A stretch of 37,203 bases of DNA from Bifidobacterium breve (GTDB taxonomy: Bacteria > Actinomycetota > Acidimicrobiia > Acidimicrobiales > Microtrichaceae), in the NCBI GenBank assembly GCA_945888825.1, contig CAMDAT010000002.1:1-37203 (forward strand), in the 5' to 3' direction. Positions 8,196 to 15,632 of this stretch are shown in pieces (position 1 is the first letter of the stretch; every line of letters starts with the position of its first letter). Under the pieces are notes generated by a model. The model ran no database searches. It worked only from the letters and a program-made list of their open reading frames with translations, and had not been told where the DNA came from. Made by a program: the position numbers and the translations under genes.

Positions 8196-9446
8196 TCAGT
8201 TCTTCGCAGCTTCTTCCGCTAGCAGCGAGCGAGCAACGGCAGAAATCTGAATCTCGTCGGTACCGGCATAGATCTGCAGCACCTTGGCATCACGAGCAAG
8301 CTGTTCCACCTCGTACTCAGCCATGTAGCCGTTTCCACCGAACAACTGCACCGCCTCTAGCGCCACCTCGGTTGCGGCCTGGGCTGCATACAACTTGGCA
8401 GCCGATGCCTCGGCGTAGCTCATCGCTACTCCTGCAGCAGACATCTCGATGTAGCGAAACACCAGATTCTGCAGATTCATGCGCGCCACTTCCATCTTGG
8501 CAAGCTTCAGTTGGATCAACTGGAACTGTCCGATGACTTGGCCGAACTGTTCCCGTTGATTCGCGTACGACAAGCTCAGTTCCAAGCACCGATCGACAAT
8601 GCCGAGCGCCATTGCCGCTACGCCTGCTCGTTCCATCGAGAATGTTGCCTTCGATGCTTCCTTGCCACGTTTGCCCTCGTAGGACTCCAGTGACTCGCCC
8701 AGCAGGCGGTCGAATCCAACGCGCACATCACTCAAGAAAAGCTGTCCCGTTGGCGAAGAATGGATTCCCATCTTGCGCAAAGGCTTTGACTGCTCAAGCC
8801 CGGGCATCCCTGAATCAAGGACAAACTGAACGATCTTGCGCTCAGCAGGCGGATTGCCCTCATCTAGCTTGCAGATAAACACGATCGTGTCGGCATGCGG
8901 ACCGTTCGTAATAAAGGTCTTTGAGCCATTGAGCACGAACTCGTCGCCATCGAGGCGAGCAGTAGAGATCATCGAGCCGAATGCATCTGACCCAGAACCG
9001 GGCTCGGTAATGGCCCAAGCTCCAACCTTGTCCATGGTGAGTAGGTCTAAGGCCCAGCGCTCTTTCTGCGCCGTGGTTCCCTTGCCCATGACTGCCGCTG
9101 CGGTGAGCCCCATCGACACGCCCATGGCAGTCACCATTCCGGGACACACGCGGCAAAGCTCAATGATGGGAATCATGGTGAAGGCAATGCTGTTCGGGTC
9201 TCGCGGACCATCAGTGCTTCGTTCAATGGTCTCGCCTTCGGCTGCAGCTTTTTCAGCAGCAATCCGCTTGGCAAACGATGAGCGCTGCATATCGCTCATG
9301 CCGAAGGTCTTGAACAACTTTCGCAGCAAGTCGTAAGGAGGCATCTCACCGAATTCGAGTTCCTCCCGGTGTGGGCGAATCTCTTTGTGCACAAAGTCTC
9401 GAACTGCTTGTTGAACCATCTGTTGTTCTTCAGACCACTCGTACAT
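8196..9446 (-). CDS. Acyl-CoA dehydrogenase (FadE-type)
   Basis: FAD-dependent alpha,beta-dehydrogenation of an acyl-CoA in fatty-acid or branched-chain degradation. The 416 residues show the full family layout: N-terminal helices, the FAD/substrate segment WAITEPGSGSDAFGS (144-158), SSPTGQLFLSDVRV, REQFGQVIGQFQ (298-309) and the C-terminal LFGGNGYMAEYEVEQLARD. The base position of medium-chain enzymes is Ala394 (YAGTDEIQ), but Glu272 is present on helix G (FSMERAGV), as in isovaleryl-CoA and long-chain dehydrogenases. A good ribosome-binding site AGGGAG lies 7 nt before the ATG, and a palindromic operator lies 21 nt upstream. The chain length acted on is not predictable here. Confidence 0.9.
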   Translation of the reverse strand: MYEWSEEQQMVQQAVRDFVHKEIRPHREELEFGEMPPYDLLRKLFKTFGMSDMQRSSFAKRIAAEKAAAEGETIERSTDGPRDPNSIAFTMIPIIELCRVCPGMVTAMGVSMGLTAAAVMGKGTTAQKERWALDLLTMDKVGAWAITEPGSGSDAFGSMISTARLDGDEFVLNGSKTFITNGPHADTIVFICKLDEGNPPAERKIVQFVLDSGMPGLEQSKPLRKMGIHSSPTGQLFLSDVRVGFDRLLGESLESYEGKRGKEASKATFSMERAGVAAMALGIVDRCLELSLSYANQREQFGQVIGQFQLIQLKLAKMEVARMNLQNLVFRYIEMSAAGVAMSYAEASAAKLYAAQAATEVALEAVQLFGGNGYMAEYEVEQLARDAKVLQIYAGTDEIQISAVARSLLAEEAAKN

Positions 9447-9467
9447 CAGTGCACTCCCTAAGTCTTC

Positions 9468-9483
9468 TTGACCGATCAGTCAA
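9468..9483. promoter_or_regulatory. Palindromic operator upstream of the acyl-CoA dehydrogenase
   Basis: TTGACCGATCAGTCAA, a 16-bp near-perfect palindrome whose inner edge is 21 nt before the ATG of the acyl-CoA dehydrogenase gene. Size and symmetry are typical of TetR-family operators. A near-identical element precedes the HSD10-like gene at 19523-19538. No regulator gene is in the window, so the binding protein is inferred only. Confidence 0.55.
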
Positions 9484-9501
9484 GTTTAGGCCGAGAGAGC
9501 G

Positions 9502-9518
9502 AAAAGAACGAGTCGTTC
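9502..9518 (-). terminator. Terminator-like hairpin at the end of the lpd-E2-lipBA block
   Basis: On the minus strand the sequence after the stop codon reads GAACGACTCGTTC followed by TTTT: a 5-bp stem with a 3-nt loop and a short T run. It overlaps the stop codon of the hypothetical gene and would separate that operon from the acyl-CoA dehydrogenase gene. The stem is short, so efficiency is uncertain. Confidence 0.4.
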
Positions 9519-10281
9519 AATCATGGAATGAGTCACGCTGGGGAATCCAGGGAGCGACTTCGCCCCACCATCCAAGTTCTGCCGGCATCTGGGGCAGGCC
9601 TCGGTAGATGTCTACATAGGCAGGCTCTTGCAGGAGTCCGTGCAACAACAAGAGCAAGGTCCACCGTGCGTCCACGGTGCCGCCTTCTTCGATGCCTTCT
9701 AGGGCAGTGACCTCGCCGGATCGCATGCGTAGATAGTTGCGCCATGTCATTGACACATGCATTTCGGGTGCACCAAAAGCGGGCGCATCGGGCTGCAAAT
9801 CTGCCCAGTCGTTCACGACCTCGCAAATATCTCGGGTGCCGTTGCGGTACTGAACTTCGAGAGCAAGTGGACCAACAGGGCTCCCTGTGAGTTCAAATTT
9901 TAATCTTGCTGTCGCATCTGGAATGACCGGGAGTTCTGTCCAGCGCTCGCTGCTCGTATCGTCGAGTGGGGGCAGGACAAACAAGTCCGGTCCAACTCGC
10001 ACCTGCACAGCCTCAACCTGATCAGGGCCCGCAAGGTCACTAGCAAAGGCATCGAACGGTTCGCCCGAGCGGACCAAGGCCCACGGACCGGGTGCTGAAT
10101 CTTGAGTCCAGGACTGCAACAACCCACGGTCAAATACCTGATGGTGATAGATCCGAGTCCCGTCGGCAGCAACTGCCTCGTGGTAGACCGTGCCAGTTGC
10201 GTACTCGGGGCGCGGGTTTTCCATCTGCCCACCAGCCTGCTGACGAGTGGTTTGCTGCCCACCTTTGGCCACAATTCCCAT
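9517..10281 (-). CDS. Hypothetical protein downstream of lipBA
   Basis: A 254-residue soluble protein with no signal peptide. The first half is rich in short strands (YHEAVAADGTRIYHHQVFDRGLLQSW, then VQVRVGPDLFVLPPL). The second half, with SMTWRNYLRMRSGEVTALEGIEEGGTVDARWTLLLLLHGLL, is faintly like the helix-strand end of SCP2-type lipid-carrier domains, but this is weak. Its ATG overlaps the first unit of a 17-bp tandem repeat, so the start is uncertain; Met20 (codon at 10222-10224) is an alternative. It is the last gene of the lpd-E2-lipBA block, 33 nt after lipBA. Function is unknown. Confidence 0.6.
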   Translation of the reverse strand: MGIVAKGGQQTTRQQAGGQMENPRPEYATGTVYHEAVAADGTRIYHHQVFDRGLLQSWTQDSAPGPWALVRSGEPFDAFASDLAGPDQVEAVQVRVGPDLFVLPPLDDTSSERWTELPVIPDATARLKFELTGSPVGPLALEVQYRNGTRDICEVVNDWADLQPDAPAFGAPEMHVSMTWRNYLRMRSGEVTALEGIEEGGTVDARWTLLLLLHGLLQEPAYVDIYRGLPQMPAELGWWGEVAPWIPQRDSFHD

Positions 10282-10345
10282 TAGTGCTTGTCCCCCATTA
10301 GTGCTTGACCCTCATTAGAGCTGTCCCCTATTAGTGCTGGCCCCC
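10280..10345. repeat. 16-17-bp tandem repeat across the lipBA stop codon
   Basis: Four consecutive degenerate units beginning ATTAGTGCT: 10280-10296 (ATTAGTGCTTGTCCCCC), 10297-10313 (ATTAGTGCTTGACCCTC), 10314-10329 (ATTAGAGCTGTCCCCT) and 10330-10345 (ATTAGTGCTGGCCCCC). The lipBA stop codon lies in the third unit, and the next gene's ATG overlaps the first. It fills the whole intergenic gap. Confidence 0.85.
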
Positions 10346-12192
10346 GGTGCCGATTGTCCTGACGCAGCAGTCTGCTCGGCTGCCGCAGCGCTGCTCTTGG
10401 CGTGGTAGCTCGACCGGGTGAATGGGCTCGACTCAACATGGGTAATGCCAAAGCCCTCACCGATCAGTTTGAACTCATCAAATTCCGCTGGTGTCCACCA
10501 ACGAGCCACCGGCAGGTGATGTGAAGTCGGCCTCAGGTATTGCCCGATCGTGACAATGCTTACCCCAACTGCGGCAAGGTCAGCCAAGGTTGCGGCGACC
10601 TCATCTGCATCTTCGCCCATTCCCAGAACCAAGCCCGATTTTGTTTGCAAACCCGCAGCCACCGATCGCGACAACACAGCGAGCGAGCGAGCATACGAGG
10701 CCGATGGACGAACTGCCCGCTGCAGCCGAGCAACGGTTTCCATGTTGTGATTCAACACATTTGGGGCAGCATCAAAGATCAACTGAAGCGAAGCCGGGTC
10801 ACCTTTGCAGTCAGAGATCAGCGCCTCGATCTGCGTGGCCGGGCGAGTGTGGCGAATCGCTGCAATCGTGTCCGCCACATGTTGCGCGCCGCCATCAGTT
10901 AGATCATCACGGGCAACCATGGTGATGACGGCAAACTCCAAGCCCATGCGATCAACAGCCTGGGCGACACGCTCTGGCTCATGAGCGTCTAGGGCTTCTG
11001 GGTGCCGCGTATCTACCAAACAAAACCCACAAGCTCGCGTGCAGCGCTCTCCGCAAACCATAAAGGTGGCGGTTCCCTCTGCCCAACATTCGGTCAGGTT
11101 CGGGCAGCCCGCTTCCTCGCAGACTGTGACCAAATCAAGATCCCGAATGGTCTGCTTTACCTTCAGCACCTCGCTACCAAGTTTGAGTTTGGCCCGCATC
11201 CAGTCTGGCTTGCGATCACCAAGCGCGATCCCCTCCATAACGCCAGCTTCTGCAAGTCGTCCAAGCAGTCTGACCGAGGTGCCCTCTCCTGACTGAGCCT
11301 GTGCCGGCTGACCCTGCCCCGACTGACTCTGCCCCGACTGACTCTGGGCGCTTGGGCGCAGCCTGTTTGACCCATCGGTAAGTTCCCCTGGTCCGGCACC
11401 TCTACTAAAGGGAGCTAAATCTGTTTCGGTCTGACGCCACACCACATCAGAGCGCTCATTCCACTCGGGTTGCCAGTGTTGTTCGAACCGTGCCACAAAT
11501 GCGTCAACAGCTTCATGCATGCTCACCTCCTGGCCCTCGTTGGCCAGAGATGTCACGCCAAAATCAGCAATTCCACAGGGAACGATATGGGCGAAGTACT
11601 CCATGTCAGGAGAGACATTCAGAGCAATTCCATGCAGGGATCTGCCGTGTTCGATCCGCACACCGATGGCTGCAATTTTGCGTGCACGGTCAGTGTTCGG
11701 TTCAATCCAAACTCCCGGACAACCATCATGTCGACCTGCACCCACTAGGCCAAGGTCTGCAATGGTCAGGATCAGAATCTGTTCGAGCATGGCAATGTAC
11801 GCCTGAGTATCTGCCAACGTTCCAATCAGTTGCGGGTCGGAGTGACCTGGCCTCCACCCCTTGGGCGGCAGTTGAAGAACTGGGTAGGCAACAAGTTGAC
11901 CGGGACCGTGATACGTGACATCGCCGCCCCGATCGGATGCTACGAGTTCGGCCCGAACATCGAGTGGGTCGACGAGGACATGATCGGGGTTGGCGTTGCG
12001 CCCCAAGGTAAAGGTGTGTGGGTGCTCAAGCAGCAGCAGGCGATCAACACCAGTTTCGGGAAGCTCTGCGTGCAAGCCCCTCTGTAGCGCCCATGCATCT
12101 TGATAGGGCACCGTGCCCAGCCAACGCGTGCGCAGTCCCCCACCAAGGCCACGCAGCGCTTCCGGCGCACTGGAGTAAGAGAGCATCGTCAT
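10315..12192 (-). CDS. Fused octanoyltransferase LipB-lipoyl synthase LipA
   Basis: One 625-residue chain carries both steps of lipoate synthesis. Residues about 20-245 are LipB, which transfers octanoate from ACP to lipoyl domains; it has RGGDVTYHGPGQ at 88-99, Lys172 in KIAAIG and catalytic Cys206. Residues about 320-600 are LipA, the radical-SAM enzyme that inserts two sulfurs; it has the auxiliary cluster cysteines Cys358, Cys363 and Cys369, the radical-SAM cluster Cys384, Cys388 and Cys391 (CTRACGFC), and the C-terminal RSSY at 593-596. All key residues of both enzymes are present, so neither half looks degenerate. The linker (about 245-315) is rich in Ser, Gln and Gly with a pentapeptide repeat. 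It lies 37 nt downstream of the E2 gene that encodes its protein substrate. Confidence 0.93.
   Translation of the reverse strand: MTMLSYSSAPEALRGLGGGLRTRWLGTVPYQDAWALQRGLHAELPETGVDRLLLLEHPHTFTLGRNANPDHVLVDPLDVRAELVASDRGGDVTYHGPGQLVAYPVLQLPPKGWRPGHSDPQLIGTLADTQAYIAMLEQILILTIADLGLVGAGRHDGCPGVWIEPNTDRARKIAAIGVRIEHGRSLHGIALNVSPDMEYFAHIVPCGIADFGVTSLANEGQEVSMHEAVDAFVARFEQHWQPEWNERSDVVWRQTETDLAPFSRGAGPGELTDGSNRLRPSAQSQSGQSQSGQGQPAQAQSGEGTSVRLLGRLAEAGVMEGIALGDRKPDWMRAKLKLGSEVLKVKQTIRDLDLVTVCEEAGCPNLTECWAEGTATFMVCGERCTRACGFCLVDTRHPEALDAHEPERVAQAVDRMGLEFAVITMVARDDLTDGGAQHVADTIAAIRHTRPATQIEALISDCKGDPASLQLIFDAAPNVLNHNMETVARLQRAVRPSASYARSLAVLSRSVAAGLQTKSGLVLGMGEDADEVAATLADLAAVGVSIVTIGQYLRPTSHHLPVARWWTPAEFDEFKLIGEGFGITHVESSPFTRSSYHAKSSAAAAEQTAASGQSAPGASTNRGQL
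11315..11344. repeat. 15-bp tandem repeat in the LipB-LipA linker
   Basis: Two exact copies of TGCCCCGACTGACTC, flanked by degraded copies back to about 11285. They are in frame with lipBA and encode SQSGQ-type pentapeptides at about residues 283-303, between the LipB and LipA domains. This is probably a flexible linker extended by slippage. Confidence 0.85.
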
Positions 12193-12229
12193 ACCCTGTC
12201 AGATTCGGAGAGGCTCACAGCCGCGGGCT

Positions 12230-13705
12230 TCAGATCTCTGCTGACCAGTCTCGAGTTTGAATGATCTGTTTGACCCGCTGCATGAACGCTGCTGCATAGG
12301 CACCATCGAAGGCTCGATGGTCCCAGGACAAGGTCAAGTTGCCCACCGAGTGAATCGCAATGCTCTCAACTCCGAAAGCGTCAACAGCAACCACAGGCTG
12401 ACGAGAAACCCCGTCGGTAGACAGAATCGCAACCTGCGGCTGATTGATAATGGGGACAACAATGAGGCTTCCGTAGCTACCCGAATTCGACAGCGTAAAC
12501 GTGCCACCAGAGATGTCATCCGGACCGAGCTGCCGGTTTCTGGCACGAGCAGCCAGGTCATGAATATCGCTGGCAATGGCTCGGAGCCGCTTATCGTGTG
12601 CGTCACGAACTACTGGTGCGATCAGGCCTTCGAACCCAAGGTCAACTGCGATGGAAAGGTGAACCGCATCATGCAAGATGACGGCCCCATCACCCATCGA
12701 AGCGTTCATATGCGGGAACTCGTGTAGAGCGTCGACCACTGCCCGAGAAATAAACGGCAGATAGGTCAGGGAGTACCCCTCGTCGGCTTTGAACTGATCA
12801 CGATGGGCTTGTCTGACTCGCTCAACTCCCTCGTAATCCACCTGAACAATGGTGACCGCATGCGGGGCCGAGGCCCTTGAGGTCAGCATCGCTTGGCCAG
12901 TGATGCGCCGGATCTTGTTCAGCTCTTCTACGCGTTCTCCGGTGCCAGGAACCATTGGGGCAACGCCAGTTCGTGGGGCTGCCTGGGCTGGCGCAGCGAC
13001 GGCGGGTGTAGGGGCAGAAGCGGCCGGTGCAGCGGAAGCAGCAGGGATGGCTCCGGACCGGGAATCAACGACTGCCAGTACATCTTCTCGGGTGATACGT
13101 CCGCCCACGCCTGTTCCCACAATGGTGGACGGATCGAGCTGGTGCTCCTCAATCAGGCGGCGAACCAGCGGCGAGAGCAACGCTCCAGCAGCCATCGGCT
13201 GGGCAGGGGCAGGTGCAGCGGGCGCAGGAACTACCGGAGCCTCGACTACCGGTGCAGCAACCGGCGCAGGAGCGGCCACAGGTGCTGGCGCAGGAACTGG
13301 CGCTGGTGCTGGTTCGGCGGGCACAGCGGCCACAGGTGCTGGAGCAGGTGCGGGTACTGGAGCAGGTGCAGCAGCGGCCACGGGAGCCGGCACAGGTGCA
13401 ACGGGTGCGGGAGCCTCAGGTGCAGGAGCAGGTGCAGCGGGTGCTTCTGCTGCGGGGGAAGCCGGTGCGGCGTTCCCTCCCACCACGGCAAGCACAGTCC
13501 CCACGTCTACCGTGTCGCCCTCGGGAACACGAATCTCGGTGAGCACTCCCGCTGAAGGCGCAGGAACCTCAGTATCCACCTTGTCGGTTGAAACCTCAAA
13601 GAGCGGCTCATCCTCTTCAATCGACTCGCCGACTTGTTTGAACCATCGGGTAATGGTGCCTTCGGTGACTGATTCACCTAGCTGCGGCATCAAGATCTCG
13701 GGCAT
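12230..13705 (-). CDS. sucB: 2-oxoacid dehydrogenase E2, dihydrolipoamide acyltransferase (SucB/DlaT type)
   Basis: Core acyltransferase of a pyruvate or 2-oxoglutarate dehydrogenase complex, 491 residues. There is one N-terminal lipoyl domain with the attachment lysine Lys42 in STDKVDTE. A long Ala-Pro linker (about 80-165) follows, then a peripheral-subunit-binding domain (SPLVRRLIEEHQLD...GRITREDV). The catalytic domain ends in DHRAFDG with His463 and Asp467. Actinobacteria often use this E2 with the AceE-type E1, and aceE is present at 21152, so a pyruvate dehydrogenase role is as likely as 2-oxoglutarate. A GAAGGGAA ribosome-binding site precedes the ATG. The 166-nt gap upstream, before lpd ends, contains no gene and may hold a promoter. 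Confidence 0.93.
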   Translation of the reverse strand: MPEILMPQLGESVTEGTITRWFKQVGESIEEDEPLFEVSTDKVDTEVPAPSAGVLTEIRVPEGDTVDVGTVLAVVGGNAAPASPAAEAPAAPAPAPEAPAPVAPVPAPVAAAAPAPVPAPAPAPVAAVPAEPAPAPVPAPAPVAAPAPVAAPVVEAPVVPAPAAPAPAQPMAAGALLSPLVRRLIEEHQLDPSTIVGTGVGGRITREDVLAVVDSRSGAIPAASAAPAASAPTPAVAAPAQAAPRTGVAPMVPGTGERVEELNKIRRITGQAMLTSRASAPHAVTIVQVDYEGVERVRQAHRDQFKADEGYSLTYLPFISRAVVDALHEFPHMNASMGDGAVILHDAVHLSIAVDLGFEGLIAPVVRDAHDKRLRAIASDIHDLAARARNRQLGPDDISGGTFTLSNSGSYGSLIVVPIINQPQVAILSTDGVSRQPVVAVDAFGVESIAIHSVGNLTLSWDHRAFDGAYAAAFMQRVKQIIQTRDWSAEI

Positions 13706-13871
13706 AAGAGGATGTTCCCTTCACTGTCTGATTCACCGTTGAATCCGGCAGATCAGGTTCAGTTTACTTGTGTTGAACTTGTCTCGTTACTCATTGAAAT
13801 TTCGGGTAGATCAGCAGCTCGCAGATCCTTTGCAACCCGAGCATTCTTGGCCGCCAACTAAATCGTTTGGG

Positions 13872-15362
13872 CTATCCGTGAAGCGATCTGCCGGTCAGCG
13901 CCAACATGGACTCTCCAAAGAGTTCAGACAGGGATGGATGCGGCTGAATCAGTTCAGCGACCTCATCAACAGTGGCCTGCCAGTTGACGGCTAGGTAGCC
14001 ACCCGACAACTGCTCAGTGACCCACGGACCCACCATGTGAACACCCAAGACAGTGCCGGCAGTTCCATCCGCTCGCTGTTCTGCGATGATCTTGACGAGA
14101 CCATCGGTCTCTCCCAAGATCTGAGCGCGGCTGTTTCCGGCGAAGCGGTGCTTCGACACCACGACCTCATATCCAGCCGCCTTTGCCGTTGCCTCGGAGT
14201 GGCCAGCAAAGGCAACCTCGGGATGGCAATAAATCGCCCAAGGAACCTTTCCGTAGTCGATTGGCGTCGGAGACTCACCAAGGATGTCTTTGATTGCAAG
14301 GATGCCCTCGGCAAAGGCCACATGCGCCAACTGCGGACTTGCAATGGCATCACCAATTGCCCAGACCGAGGGCTCGTCAGTCCGGCAGAGCGAATCAACT
14401 TCTAGATGCCCACGATCAGAAACTTGAACCAGTGTTCCAGCGTCGAGAAGACCCCCGGAATACGGCACACGACCAACAGAGACCACCACTACATCGGTAT
14501 CGATTGACTCGCCGTCACCAAACTGCACTGTTGTTCCGCCAACTGGGTTTGGCGTGTGCCCCGTCACGGCGACCCCAGCGCGAACAGTTATGCCCTTCTT
14601 TTTAAATGACTGCAGCACGACGCGAGTGACATCGTCATCGCATCCGGGAAGCACCTTGGGCAGGGCCTCAAGGATTGTCACGCTGCTGCCCAAGTCGGCC
14701 AAGGTCGACGCAAATTCACAACCAATTGCGCCTCCGCCAATGACCACCGCTCGGCGGGGGATCTGACTGAGATGAAAGAACTCATCAGAGGTAACGACAA
14801 TGGTTCCGTCGGGCTCAAAGCCCGGAATGACGCGGGGAACGGACCCGGGTGCGAGGATGACTGCATCGCCAGAAATGTCCGCCTGTTCGCCATCAAGACC
14901 CACAATGTGGACCTGCTTGTCAGGGCCAAGAGAACCCAGACCATTGAACATCGTGACCTTGCGATTCTTCAGCAGCATGACCACGCCGCCAGCAAGTTTG
15001 TTGATCACCTCTTGCTTGCGTGCCAGCGTGATGCTCCAGTCCACCGTCTTGGGCTCGACAATGACTCCGAACTCAGCTGCATGCTTGACGGTTCGGACGA
15101 TTGAGGCCGTTTCAAGAAGCTCTTTTGCTGGAATACAGCCTCTGTGCAAACAGGTGCCACCAATTTTGTCCATCTCGACGAGTGCAACATTGAGACCAGC
15201 CGAGGCCCCATAGAGGGCTGCGCCGTATCCGCCCGGCCCACCACCAATAACGACAACATCAAAATGTTGGCCTGAGGGTTCCGCTCCGTTACTAGTACCC
15301 GCTAGCAAGGGATCGGCTGTAGCAGTAGTCGCTGCTTGCGCATTGGTGTCATCCACGACCAC
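13872..15362 (-). CDS. lpd: Dihydrolipoamide dehydrogenase (E3)
   Basis: FAD/NAD flavoprotein that reoxidises dihydrolipoamide on E2. The 496 residues show the FAD motif VVIGGGPGGYGAA, the redox disulfide Cys71/Cys76 in GGTCLHRGCIPAK, the NAD motif VVIGGGAIGCEFAS, and the C-terminal active-site His475/Glu480 (HPSLSE). The start is GTG, giving about 33 residues before the FAD motif, longer than usual; no better start is visible. It lies 8 nt after a small membrane-protein ORF and upstream of the E2 gene, so E3, E2 and the lipoylation enzyme are in one direction. Confidence 0.94.
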   Translation of the reverse strand: MVVDDTNAQAATTATADPLLAGTSNGAEPSGQHFDVVVIGGGPGGYGAALYGASAGLNVALVEMDKIGGTCLHRGCIPAKELLETASIVRTVKHAAEFGVIVEPKTVDWSITLARKQEVINKLAGGVVMLLKNRKVTMFNGLGSLGPDKQVHIVGLDGEQADISGDAVILAPGSVPRVIPGFEPDGTIVVTSDEFFHLSQIPRRAVVIGGGAIGCEFASTLADLGSSVTILEALPKVLPGCDDDVTRVVLQSFKKKGITVRAGVAVTGHTPNPVGGTTVQFGDGESIDTDVVVVSVGRVPYSGGLLDAGTLVQVSDRGHLEVDSLCRTDEPSVWAIGDAIASPQLAHVAFAEGILAIKDILGESPTPIDYGKVPWAIYCHPEVAFAGHSEATAKAAGYEVVVSKHRFAGNSRAQILGETDGLVKIIAEQRADGTAGTVLGVHMVGPWVTEQLSGGYLAVNWQATVDEVAELIQPHPSLSELFGESMLALTGRSLHG

Positions 15363-15370
15363 CAGACTAC

Positions 15371-15547
15371 TCAGATGAGCTGCGCCGCTTGCACAGCAAA
15401 GGCAACCAAAATTGCCATCCCACAGATCAAAGCAAGAACAATCAGCATTCGGGTGCTCACTTGACCCAAGTTAGGACCTTTTGACTGCATCGATACCACC
15501 GGGTCAAAGCGAGCGCAGCCATCCTGACTAATGTCAGGGTCTGACAT
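15371..15547 (-). CDS. Small single-helix membrane protein upstream of lpd
   Basis: A 58-residue ORF whose C-terminal half (about 33-55) is one clear hydrophobic helix (MLIVLALICGMAILVAFAV). The N-terminal half is polar. It ends 8 nt before the lpd start and shares its strand, and the divergent DprE2-like gene starts 85 nt away. The reading frame runs further upstream, but the extension has coding-unlike composition and overlaps the DprE2-like gene, so I take the Met at 15547. No function is recognisable. It could be a real tail-anchored protein or a chance ORF. Confidence 0.45.
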   Translation of the reverse strand: MSDPDISQDGCARFDPVVSMQSKGPNLGQVSTRMLIVLALICGMAILVAFAVQAAQLI

Positions 15548-15563
15548 GTGGCGCTCTGTCAGA
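15523..15563. promoter_or_regulatory. Two inverted repeats in the lpd/DprE2-like divergent region
   Basis: CCTGACTAATGTCAGG (15523-15538) is a perfect 6-bp-arm palindrome. TCTGACA (15540-15546) and TGTCAGA (15557-15563) form a second inverted repeat with a 10-nt spacer. Four CTGAC half-sites therefore lie in about 40 bp between divergent genes, as expected of an operator region. Part of it overlaps the start of the small membrane ORF. Confidence 0.4.
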
Positions 15564-15632
15564 GTGAGTGCGCCCGGAACAACGCTAGAGCCGCAACAAT
15601 CGAGCGCTACTGCGCCAGAACTGGAGAACCAC

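Noticed and set aside
10315..12192. LipB-LipA as two separate adjacent genes with a missed stop
   Set aside because: The frame is open through the linker with an in-frame repeat and normal codons; there is no stop, and I see no ribosome-binding site and start codon directly before the LipA domain.
12849..13742. A 297-codon plus-strand open frame over the E2 gene, rich in Ala, Gly and Thr
   Set aside because: It is the antisense of the Ala/Pro-rich E2 linker, whose repetitive GC-rich codons keep several frames open. The E2 gene on the other strand has full domain support.
15531..15632. N-terminal extension of the DprE2-like protein
   Set aside because: It has no resemblance to the family, covers inverted repeats, and the ATG at 15633 has a GGAG in front.
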